64,000 nt of DNA from Calliphora vicina (Eukaryota > Arthropoda > Insecta > Diptera > Calliphoridae), in NCBI RefSeq assembly GCF_958450345.1, contig NC_088780.1, positions 37,347,667 through 37,411,666 of the forward strand, written 5' to 3'. Below the pieces are notes generated by a model. The model saw only the letters and a list, made by a program, of their open reading frames with translations. It did not search any database and was not told the origin of the DNA. The first letter of the stretch is position 1; each line of letters starts with the position of its first letter. Below, piece after piece: positions 35,071 through 46,750 of the stretch. Made by a program: the position numbers and the translations under genes.

Positions 35071-37479
35071 ATATTTATAAAATTTTTGAGGTTTGAATAT
35101 TGCGGTATTTTTCGTGATCAAAAAGTACTATAGTACTAAATTTTCCATGCCTGATCTGACTAATATTTAATAACAAACTACTTACAAATATATTAGAAAA
35201 TTGTAAAGTAATTTGTGTTTTGTGGTTAAGAAAATGGTATATTAAAGATTTAAATAGTAAAAAGACAAGTTTAATATTTGAAAAATATTAAACTTTTTTG
35301 CGTTGAAAATAAAAATTCATATGAAACAGTTGTAATTATGAATTGTATATCAAAAGAAAGCTGGAGTTTTTTTATTTAATAAAAGAAGTAAAACATGTAG
35401 AATTATGAATTATATATCAAAAGCTTACGTTTTTACAGTTTCCGTTGATTATTTCTAGGTTTTCCGACGGCCCCAGATAAGTTACGGATCCTTATATGCT
35501 TTCAATATATTCCATTAAGTCATGAGAATTTTGGAATTTAAAATCTGCTAAATCGGCCCAAAAATGGCTGACATATAAGCAGAAATCCCAGATTACCAAA
35601 ATTTTACTTTGGAATTTAACTTATAGAACCAAAAACCCTCAACTCTATTAGAAATACTTTTCTGAATATTGTGTTACTATTACTGCTAAATGCTATTGTT
35701 TTAAAACTATTTAAATTTGAAAACAAAAAATTACTATGAAATCTTATATTCTTCAAAATTAAACCAAATTCCAATTTACAAAGAAAAAAATGCCCGCTTT
35801 TTACCAGTATTTAACACTCCTGTTTCCTGTAAAAGAAAAAAAAGAATTAAACCAGGAGTTTGCATTTTTTTTCTTCTTTTCATGACGCCTGAATATAGTT
35901 ATTAGTGTTATTTAAGATGACATTTAAAGTAGAGTATCATCATTATCATCGGTGGCAGAGGTAGCAGCAGCAGCAGCAACAACAACAATAAACAATAACA
36001 AACAACAGTCAAAGGCAAAAGTATTATAACAAAACAAGAAAATCAAGATAAGAAGAAAAGGAGAATGAATTTGAGGCAGCAAACAAAACGTTGACAGAGA
36101 CAATAAGTCTATGAAGTGTTTTTAAGCCCCATTGTCAACGAGATACATTACTTAAGGCAAATGAAGTGTGTAAAATTATAAGAGGAACCAACAAAAAAGA
36201 AGTAACAAAATATGCATTGAATGTCAAACTTATATATAAAAAAAATAAGGAAAATATCAAGAAGAAAAAACATAAAGATTAGCCAGCTCAACACAAACAC
36301 GCAAACAAACAATATAGATTTATAGGACGGACAGGAGGATGAAATGAAAATAAGTTAAAGAAGCCCCTAACAAAGCAGGTATAAGATGCTAGATTTGTTA
36401 CAAAATACCGACGGTATTTAAAGAATCTTTCTTTTAAACAATAAAATGTAAATAGAGCAGATGATGATAAGGATTTATTTTGGCAAAACATATTTACAGG
36501 CTTGAAAATGAATGAATGAATTTTTGAAATCCTTAAAGATAAGATGTTAATCGTTATTAAGTAAAGTACCAGGTCAAGCTTGAAGCAGGATTTAAAAAAT
36601 TAAATTGTCATCAAGATAGTTGAATAATGAATGGTTTGTTTGTTTGTTTTTATTACAAAATTAACTCTTTTTCCTTATCACTGTTTTTCTATCTCTAATG
36701 TTTATATGTAAGTTGTCAATTTTAACAAGATTTGATGTCAGATGTTTGATAAGAAGTATTTAAAAGAATGTCTTGTTGTATTGTTAAAAATTTAAAAGGT
36801 GGGGTCTTTTATTGTTTGTTTGTTTTTGATTTAATGAATATTATATAATAATGATGTCATTTTATAGGTGTTTTATTTTAAAACAGTAGTTGGAAGTGAT
36901 TATTTGTTAATAAAATATATTATTATAGTTTTATAATATCACATTACACAGCCTCAAAAGTGATTTTTTCGATTTTTTTAAGATCATGACAATCATTATA
37001 GTCCGACTTAAATCTTGGTTTTTCAGAACCGAATCTATTATTCAACCCAATCTCCAATAAATCGAAACTTTTAAATTTTAATCGATGGATAGATTTTAGG
37101 ATTTTTTACCTTAAATAAAATCAAATAAATTTTGGATAAAATGTTTATTTTTTTGATATTTTTTCTTTATTTATTTAGCTAGTCCTTATTTATTAGGATA
37201 GATCATGAAGATATTTTTTATTTATACCCAGGTTTAATATCAAGTAGTTTAGATATACGATTTTTCTAATTAAAGGGCAGAAAAAGGGCAACATTTTTTG
37301 CCAGAAAGAAAAACAAAGATAAATGGTAAGAAATTAAAAAAACTCGTTTAAAAATCTACAAAATTAACTTGTAGAATATCGGCACAAAACAGTAGAACCA
37401 CGAGCAAACAAATACAATTATAAAAGTCTTTAAAGAAAACTCGATTCTAGTGACAATTTCCTTCATAGCCTATCCAAAT

Positions 37480-38335
37480 TTATAGCATAATTAAAAACTG
37501 CTAACACTGTTGTTATGGTTTTATTAAACTGAGAAAATTAAACTTTATTTAAACTCTGGTTTATGGAAATCTTTTAAAACAAAAAATTATACTCAAAATA
37601 TCAATTTCAAATTAATTAAAATTGAATTGTTTCACAAAATATTGAAATATGCCACATTTTTTTTTAAGGTTCTGTTTAAATTTTATTTCAAATTTGAATT
37701 TAGTAACTAAAAGATCTAATAACTACATAAATAATACTAAAAATAATAAGATTTGGTTTATGTTTAGCTAAAAAGTTATAATTTTTTCTAGAAATTTAAA
37801 AAATTCTAATTCTAACACAGTTTTGCTAAACCATAACAAAGCTGTATTCGAATTTGAAAGATTAAATTAAACTTTAGTTAAACCATGATTAATAGAAATC
37901 TAAGGTTACGAATACAGTTTTGTTATGGTTTAATTAAACCTAGAAAATATTAAATTAAACTTTATTTAAACTCTGGTTTATAGAAATCTATTGTATTTCT
38001 CAGTTTTAAAACAACAATTTAGAAACAAAATTTCCATTTAAAATTTATTAAAATTAAGGTTTGTATTATAAATATGATTACAAAGCAGATTTTTCTAGAA
38101 TTTTAAACAATTTTAAACATTCTAAGCCCCATTTTCTCAATATCTGGTTATCGTTTTTTGTAACGATAAACCTCCAATTAACATTTTTTTTGTATGAGAA
38201 CTGTCAGTTTATCGTCACGATAAAAAATAACCAGAGATTGAGAAAATGGGGGTAACACTGCTTTGTTATGGTTTAATTAAACTAAGCACAGAGCAAATTA
38301 AATTTAGTTTAAACTCTGGATTAGCTAAAAATAGT
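37480..38335. repeat. repeated 100-bp units with a foldback
   Basis: GTTATGGTTTAATTAAAC followed by TTAAACTCTGG occurs at about 37510 (variant), 37920 and 38267. AAACCATAACAAAGCTGTATTCG (about 37831..37853) and its reverse counterpart (about 37908..37931) form a foldback. The third unit is interrupted by the MITE at 38126. Confidence 0.65.
38126..38252. mobile_element. Harbinger-like MITE, 127 bp
   Basis: Terminal inverted repeats begin GCCCCATTTTCTCAAT and, read inward from the right, CCCCCATTTTCTCAAT. The arms extend through TCTGGTTAT and GATAAAC blocks for about 45 bp. TAA lies on both sides (38123..38125 and 38253..38255). It has the same TAA target as the MITE at 21633 but a different sequence family. 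Confidence 0.75.
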
Positions 38336-40202
38336 ATGACTGAATAGTATGAACAGTTTAAATATCTTCTCTATTTCAAAAAATTCTCACACACTTTTCT
38401 TACGGCTACCGTTTCAACTAACTGTTTTTACTTAAAATACCAAATTTAAAACTTTTTTTCTAACAATTTCTAAGATTTAAATGTAATATGAGATTTTTAT
38501 AAATATAAAACTGTCATAACATAAACTCTAACAAAAAATCAGGCTAAAACAAAATTTGACAACAAAAAAATAATAAAACTAAAAAACTATTATTATAATT
38601 GTCTGTCTAACGTTTAGGAATTTTCTTAATGTCACAAGTGTCAAATTTGATTACACTGCTTAAAACTAAACACATAACATCAACAATATAAAAATTGTTT
38701 ATTTTATTAATTGAGTTTATTTTGGGCTTATTTTTTTGTTTTTTGAAAAACTATTTAGGTTAAAATAATCTCAAAGGCGTTGAAGCGTTAATGTAAGAAT
38801 TTGAAAAAAAAACTAAACACAGACACACGGTTACAAAAATATTGTCATTATTAAGAGTGCGTTGCCAAATATGTATGTTGCAGCTCGAGTGTGAAAGGCA
38901 CAAACATAAAATAAAATTATGTTAACATGTCACAAAGATTTTAAAATTAACATTTTAGCAAGATCTTTTTTTTTTTTTCTTTAAAGAACTCTAAAATTTG
39001 TTAACATCTGTGTCGAATATAAAAAAAAATAAATTTAGTTTATTTTTTTTTTTTTTTGTTTTAAAAACAAAACTTCTTAGCTTGCAATTCCTAACAAAAA
39101 TTTTTGGTTTTGCATATAAGATTAGTCAGGGATTTCTGGGCTTATGTAGCATGATATAAGTTTCTTTTATTTTTTTTTCTTCTTAACTTCTTTTGAATTT
39201 ATACAAGTTGACAGTTTAATTTTATGGTTTGTCTGTAGCTGATCTGTTTTTTTTTTATTTTTTGGTTGGTTTGTGTTTAAATATGAGGTTTTTTGTTTGG
39301 TTTTGATTATGATACCTTTTTTGGGAGGCTTTAAAATGTTAAATTTGTTAGGAATCTTCTTAATATTGTGTGTGCGCGCGTGATTTTATTTCAACAAACA
39401 AATATTCTGCCAAGAATTTGAAATATGTTTAAAGGCGAAAAGGTAGCCAAAGGGCGTTACTTTTAGAACCAACAATAATTTGCAGAAATTAATTTTCAAA
39501 TTATGACAGTTCAAGGTACAATTTGCAAGAAATATTTTTGGGATTTAAAACAAAAAATACTTCAATTTAGTTCAAGGAAATATTTTTGGGGAACAAAAAT
39601 TCTTGAAAAGTCTTTGAAAATTAAATGAAACCTAAAGTTGGTATTTCTTAATATTGTTAATTGTTTTTAGCTTCAAAATTTCCATTTCAAATTCAATTAA
39701 AAGTAAAACAGTTAAACAAAATATTGAAATATTCTACTTTTTTATTATAAATTTGAATTAAAATTATATTTAGTATGTAAAATATTTAATAACTAACTAA
39801 AATTAAAGATTTAAAAAAAATCTTGAAATTTTTTACAACTTTTTCAATATTTTTCCAATTTTTTAAAAAATTTATTAAATAAATATGAATAAAATAAGGA
39901 AAACTCAATAGAATTATAAAATCAATACGAAATTCTATTCTAAAAGTAAAGCAGTTTTAGAAAATACTGAAATTTACTAAATTTTTTAAGGTTATGTTTA
40001 CTTTTTATTACAAATTTGAATAAAATACTTATTTAGCAACTAAAAGTTGTAATAACTTAACAAAACTAAAACCGATTAAATTAAAATATAGAAAATTTAT
40101 TTATTTAACATTTTAACACCAAATTCTTTCAATATTTTCCCAATTTGGTTAAAATCAAACAAATAATTGTAAAAAAAAATAAAAATCAACAAAAAACTAA
40201 AA

Positions 40203-40432
40203 ACAAAAATTCAAGCACTTCAACATTTTGTTGGAATTTGACTTGAAAGCAAATTTATGTAGGTTTTAAACTTGAAAAATATTTGAAAAAATTAAATATT
40301 TTTCAAATAAAAAACATATGGCTATTTACTGGAACTATAATTCAATTGCTTGACTATAATTCAAGGCTTGAATTACACTTGATTTCAACTTGAATTCCAG
40401 TAAAAATGCTTATAGTTGTTGGCTAGGAATGC
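40203..40432. repeat. TTCAAGCACTT repeat, single copy
   Basis: It starts AAAAATTCAAGCACTTCAAC and ends near CTTGAATTCCAGTAAAAATG, with an AAATATTTGAAAAAATTAAATATTTTTCAAAT palindromic centre. The same family lies at 43968..44178 and 46148..46750. Confidence 0.7.
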
Positions 40433-41649
40433 AATACTGAATTATATTTTACAAAAAATGGGTCTACAAGAGAGACCAACTAATAATTTCAGAAATGTAT
40501 TTAAATATTCTAAGTATCTAAATATCTACTATCTTCGGAATTTGATCTCAATCATCGTCCTTAATGTCTTGGCTAACTACCTTTAAAAAGATATTTAATT
40601 TGACAAGTTTTTTTCCCGAATTTTATTTGGAACAGATTTGAATAGTTTTAGTTCTATACATTTTTGAACATCTTCCCAAAGTTCAGGTTTGTATATAAAT
40701 TTGTTTATAAAATTGAGGCAGTTCATTATTTTTGCTTATATATCAGTCATTTCTGGTTCCATGTTGCTAATTTTCAAACAATACAGGGATAGAAGGACAA
40801 GGATCCAGAATATATATAATTTAAGCTTAAATAAGCAATGAAACTCATTATTACAACTAAATGAGAAAACTCTTTTTAGTTTGAAAATAAAGTTCTTAAA
40901 ATCGAGAACTGTTTCCTAAATTTTAACAAAAATTTATGACAAATTTTAATCCTTTCTTTCTTTAAAACCCTTTTTCATGAACAAAAACGCCTACTTTTGT
41001 TGCTATTGTTTGAATTTTATTTCAAAAACAGTTTGCTAACTGACAATTTAAATAAGCTGGTCTTATTTTTTTTTTGTCATATACAAAAATTTATTATAAA
41101 AAATTTGTTCCCTGCTAATCGGCTCAAACCACGCAACATTGGCTTCAACAGTTAATAAACTAGACAACAACAATAATAGTAATAATATAAAAAAAGTGTA
41201 AAGAATGTCATCCTTATGATGACAATTTTACAGTGTTTAAAAAAATCCTCCCCTAGTTTCAAAAATGGCTGCAACTAAAGGAAAACAACCCTTTCTTTAA
41301 ACTAGAAAAACTAATAAAAACACCACCACCATCATTATTATCATTTTATTTATTCTCTAATACCTTGAAATTATAATGAGTTTGTAAGAACGTCTTTCAA
41401 ATAAAAAAAAATTTTAAATAAAAAACTAAATACACTGTATTTTGACATTTATAACAAACAGTCATGTTAGTTACGCATTAATATTTAATGGCAACAATAT
41501 AACTCGACGTTTTTTTCAAACATAGCAAGGGGAAAATGGAAACCAACCCTATTGACAGCTCTAGCTTGAAGTCTGTTATAACAGGGTGTCTCAGATATTC
41601 TTAAAATCTTGAAAATAATTTGAAATATTTTATAGAGAAAATAATTACA

Positions 41650-41883
41650 CATAGAGCGGAAACTCTGCTGTCATAGACCTAACTCAATTGTTAAAAACCT
41701 AAGTGGTGAGAACGTATCAGTAAAACAAATTATCTTAAAACAAATACAACACTTGTACATGTAATTATTTTGTGTAATTTTTTGTTTGAGTTTTTTTCTA
41801 GTTTTTTTTTACAAAAAAAAAACAGCTGAGTTAGGTTTTTAACAGCAGAGTTAGGTCTATGACAGCAGAGTTTCCGATCTATG
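41650..41883. mobile_element. inverted-repeat element, 234 bp
   Basis: Two 53-bp arms (41650..41702 and 41831..41883) match at about 49 of 53 positions when one is inverted. The outermost bases are CATAGA. The centre is A/T-rich and non-coding. No convincing target duplication was found, so the superfamily is open. Confidence 0.7.
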
Positions 41884-43416
41884 ATTTTAACTTTAAGTTT
41901 TATTTGTACATTAAATGTATTTCTGTAAGTAATTTATCTTGTTTATATTAAAAATTTAAATTTTTTTTAATTTTTTAGTGAGAAATGTCTGCAAATCCAA
42001 AATTTTAGTTTTTTTTAGAAATAGTTTGTAACTGAATATTTATTTTAATTTAAATATATTTCAGTAAGTAATTTATCTTGTTTATTGTGTAAATCTATGT
42101 AAATTTTATTATTTTTGTAGGAAAATTAACCTATTTTTGGGTAGTTTTGAAAAGCTGGAGTATTTTTGGGGGGTTTCTATCATTAATTTTAATTTACATT
42201 TAGGATTAAGCCAGTAAAGATAAGATAAATAAATTCATATATGTATTTATATTTCAAAAAAAACAAATTTCTTCTCAATTTATATTTTTAAATAGTAAAT
42301 TGTGATTTATTCTTGAAATTTTGTAAAAGACATCCTTTAAAAATCTATTTTAAATTGAAATAAACTATTGCTTACAAACTGCGTAACTAATTTGTGTTAG
42401 TTGCTTGCTTGCTTTGCTTTCCAAAAAAAAAGGTTAAATGATTCTTAAAATTAAACAAAAGAATACCTGGCTTTTGTTTTGAAAATTTCATGCCAAAAAT
42501 TCCCAGAAGGATAATAATGAGTTTTCTATATAAAAACAAAACAAACACAACAAGTTAAACTCACAATTTAACTGAAATAAAATGAGTTTTTGTTTTGTAA
42601 TTTTTTGCATGTCAAAGACACAAACGAGCAACATTCAAGAGAGACAACTAAACTGACAATACAAAATAAAGTCATCAATCAAAATGACAAAAACAAATAA
42701 AGAATTACATACATATTTATTTAAAAAAGCAACACAAAAGCAAATATTTATATAAATTTAAATAATAATATAAAAAATTCTTTAAATTTGTAAAGTTTCT
42801 CTAGTTATTTTTTTGTATATATTTCTCTTACATTAAATGAAGAGGATGCTTGTCTTTTTCCCCTCTTTTAGAAGTAGAAACATAATTAGTTGCTTGTTGT
42901 AACAACTCCTAGTTGTGTGCAGTTTTTTAGTATTTTTTTTGCAAACTTCATTTTAATGACCCTTGTAAAGTAAGCAGCCACAACTCTAGAGAGATTTTGT
43001 TAACAAAAAAAAACTAAGACTGGGAAAGTTTGTTAAATGAAATGGCTTTTTTATGGTTTGTTTTTTTTATAAAACTCTGTTTTAATAGAGTAAAAACTAT
43101 ATAAAGAGTATAAAAATAATAAACTCGAGGTGATTAGGTGTAATCAGGGTTAAATTGTGTTGAAAAATGTGACAGGTTTAACAGCATTATAAACTTATAC
43201 AGCAACAAGTTTGTATAAAACTGCATCAAAAACAGATTTGGATAAATAGCAAATATTAAGAACATTTTAAATATAAAACATGAAGAATAAATTGAATTTA
43301 AATTTTACATTATAAATATAAAATAACAAAAAAGATGACAACTTTATTTATTTACTAATAATGAGCCAGGCAATCAATCACTGATTGGCAAACTTCAATA
43401 AAGTAAACTAAATTAA

Positions 43417-43931
43417 CCCTCTAACACGCAAACTTTAAAAAGCTAAAAAAAAAGTTCTCGAATATTTTTTTTTAGGGTAATAAACTCAAATAAACTCAAA
43501 ACAAACATCAAAACAGCCATTAGAAACTAATTTCCAAATTAAGTTTAGGTACCAGTTGCAAAAAGTTGAAGAGTGCCTCAGGGCATTGTTGTCGGTTTAG
43601 GTGTAAAAAACATTAAGTATGATATGATTTTATTGAAAAACTAATGAAAAAGAACTAATAAAAAATATTTCGAATAGATGGGGCGACTAAAAGCTAGTAA
43701 AACTTTGATTTAAAAAAAAAAAAAATTCACGTGCTAAAATTATGACATCATTCACAAAACAGCTGACAGCACAAAAACTGAAAGTCAGAATGCATTTCGA
43801 TCTTCGAGGGAAATGTTAATAAATCTGTAAAGTCAAATCTGTAAAAAATTTACAAAAAAAAATTCAAATTTTTTTGGAGATAATTGGTGTTTTGTAAGGC
43901 ATGCTTTGAGGCACTCTTGCGGGTTAGAGGG
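43417..43931. mobile_element. piggyBac-like MITE, copy 1, flanked by TTAA
   Basis: Ends read CCCTCTAACACGCAA (left) and CCCTCTAACCCGCAA (right, read inward), with TTAA immediately outside on both sides (43413..43416 and 43932..43935). A CCC start with a TTAA target is the piggyBac signature. The 515-bp interior has no transposase frame. A second copy starts at 60926. Confidence 0.8.
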
Positions 43932-43967
43932 TTAAGTTTTTTGTTAAATTTATTGATTAATATAGCC

Positions 43968-44178
43968 CCAAAAATTCAAGCACTTGCACATTTTGTTGGA
44001 ATTCAACTTGAATGCAAATGTAATTATGTTTTAAAATTGAAAAATATATGAAAAATTTAAATATTTTTGAAACAAAAAAACATATGACTTGAATTTATGT
44101 TTCCTTGTTACTGGATAATGCTATTCAAGCTTTGAATTACACTTGCTTTCAACTTGAATTCCAGTAAAAATGCTTTGT
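43968..44178. repeat. TTCAAGCACTT repeat, single copy
   Basis: Same order of blocks as at 40203: CAAAAATTCAAGCACTTG, CATTTTGTTGGAATTCAACT, AACATATGACTTGAATT, CAACTTGAATTCCAGTAAAA. Confidence 0.75.
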
Positions 44179-45760
44179 TTTGTTAAAAAAAAAACTATAA
44201 TTATTCCTCATTGCCTTTTTGCTTTGTTTTTTTTAACAAACCTTGTTCATTAACCCCCCAAAATTTATTAAGAAAACTTTAATAATTAAATAAAATCAAT
44301 TACACCTACAGAGACTGACCTCTCTCTGTACAAGTATGTTTGCATTAAACTTAAATTGCAATTTAAAACAAACAATAATCCTGTGCCATAATAAAACAGT
44401 TGTCATTATAAACAAAACCAAAAAAATCAAATAACCAAGTTTGTTTTAAAACAATTTGCATAATTATAAATTAACAATAATAATAATAACAACGCCTTCT
44501 TTTTTTAACGGCAAATAAAAACCAATAATTGCTGTAAAAAAATAAGGTAATAATAAAACCAAAAATTGTGGCATTAAAAAAAAGCAAGTAAAATGAAATT
44601 TAAAACAATAAAAAAACTTTATAAAAGATAATAAAGTAAAAAGTTGGCTATATATTTTTTTTGGTTGGCATAAATAAATTACAAAATATAGGTATTCATA
44701 CATTTTTAAACACCGTAAAATTGTGGTAGCCCTTCGTTGTTGTTGGCCCATTGACCATTGAACTTTTTTTTTATTTGTTGTTGTCCTATACATACATTTA
44801 GCCTTTGTTGTTTGTTATATAAATAAAAGTTTTTGTTTAACCATGTTTGTTATATTATTAAATGCAGACTCCTTTTTTGTTCGACTACTCTCTCTCTCAC
44901 GGTGTTCAGTTAAATTTAACAACTTTTTTGTTTGTTAGCTTTTGTTAATGGGGAGTTGGTTGTCACTTTCCCGTATGCATCTGAAACATGTTTATTGTAA
45001 ATACAACCTTGTTAAGGGTTTTCCTATATGTACTCAAATACACAGGCTGTGTATAATTTTTGCTTTTATTCTTTTGCATGAGAGTGTGTAAAATAATTGT
45101 TTTACCATCAACACCTTGTTATGGGTACTGTTTGTTATTGTTGTTTTTTCTTTTATTTTTACAGTTTACTCTGAGTATTACCGTTGTTTTGTTGTTTACA
45201 GTGTATGCGTATGAATGTGTGTGTGTGTTTTTGTTTTTCCTTTTGAGTATGAGAGAGAGTCTGTGAAAAACAGGAATAATAATAACAACAACATCACTAA
45301 CAGAAGTATAAGCAGAAGAAATTTATCAAACAAAAAAACACCATACTATTTGTTTGAGTGTATGTATGGTTATTGTTGCTGTAGTTGTTGTTGTTGCATA
45401 CAAAAGGCTTTTTACACAAACAAATATGGCGTCATCATATGATATGAATGAAAAGGAATTATTTTTGCCTCGTACACCCATATAAAAGCAGCAAACAACA
45501 ACATCAGCCAGTAAAAACAACTGCAAATGACAGTTAAATTTTGAAGCTATAAATTCTTAAGCAAAAAACAATATTTAAAGGAATACAATTTTGGGAAAAT
45601 TATTTAAAAATAAGATTTTAAATAGAATTTAAGAATATTTTTTTTAATTGGTAAATAAAGTTAAATAAAATATAAAGAAATCCCCTAACAATGTGTTTAA
45701 AGTTGAGAAATATTTAATTACAATTTTAGTAAGGGAAAAAAATAGTTCAATATGTTTTAA

Positions 45761-45932
45761 ATTGCACTGCTACACGTTCAATATATATTGTGATATTTGG
45801 ATCGCGATCCATTGTAATGGATCACGCAAAATTATTTTATTCTGCGATTTGGATCGCGATCCATGCTACACGTTCAATAAATATCGCGATACTGGATTGC
45901 GGTCAATATATATTGAACGTGTAGCAGTGCCC
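45761..45932. mobile_element. 172-bp inverted-repeat element with GGATCGCGATCC, flanked by TTAA
   Basis: Perfect arms (GCACTGCTACACGTTCAA, then TATATATTG) occur at both ends. TTAA stands just outside each side (45757..45760 and 45933..45936). The palindrome GGATCGCGATCC occurs twice inside (about 45799 and 45851). It is non-coding. The TTAA target suggests a piggyBac-type mobiliser. Confidence 0.7.
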
Positions 45933-46147
45933 TTAAATAAGTAGTTCTCTAATTTTTAAACAAATCATTTTAAAAATTATTAGACTCTAAATTCCTTGTA
46001 ATTATTACTAGTTAATTTTATTCAATAATTTAGAAAATATCACAGTATACACTACTATAAGGTTTGACTTGCTTGCTTTTTAAAAAAGTAATGTGAGTGT
46101 TAATTTATGCTTTAAGTAGAATTTTAATAAAGAAAACTCTTAATACC

Positions 46148-46750
46148 AAGCTCCAAAAATTCAAGCACTTGAACATTTTGTTGGAATTAGACCTGAATGC
46201 AAATTTTTTTCTGGAATTCAAGTTGAAAGCAAGTGTAAATCAAGCCTTGAATTATAATCAAGCAATTGAACAGTTGTATTAAACTTTATTTCAAGCTCCA
46301 AAAATTCAAGCACTTGAACATTTTGTTGGAATTAGACTTGAATGCAAATGTAATGATGTTTTAAACTTGAAAAGTATTTGAAATTTTTTTCTGGAATTCA
46401 AGTTAAAAGCAAATGTAATTCAAGCCTTAAATTATAATCAAGCAATTGAAAAGTTGTATTACACTTTATTTCAATAGCATTCTTCATTAAAAGGGAAACA
46501 TGAATTCAAGCCATATGTTTTTTGTTTGAAAAATATTTAATTTTTTCAAATATTTTTCAAATTTAAAACATAATTATATTTGCATTCAAGTCAAATTCCT
46601 ACAAAGTTTCCAAGTGCTTGAATTTTTGGGGTTTTGATTTGAAAAATATTTATTTTTTTTTAAATTTATTCAAGTTTTAAACCTAATTAAATTTGCATTC
46701 AAGTCAAATTCCTACAAAATTTTCAAGTGCTTGAGTTTTTGGAGCTTTGG
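46148..46750. repeat. TTCAAGCACTT repeats, two direct plus two inverted copies
   Basis: Copies start AGCTCCAAAAATTCAAGCAC at about 46149 and 46294. Inverted copies end CAAGTGCTTGAATTTTTGGG at about 46611..46630 and CAAGTGCTTGAGTTTTTGGA near 46724..46743. The whole forms a roughly 600-bp foldback. It is non-coding. Confidence 0.8.

Noticed and set aside
35940..35995. CAG/CAA run as a coding poly-Gln exon of opa
   Set aside because: It has no flanking splice-compatible conserved coding sequence, and the opa frame is already continuous without it.
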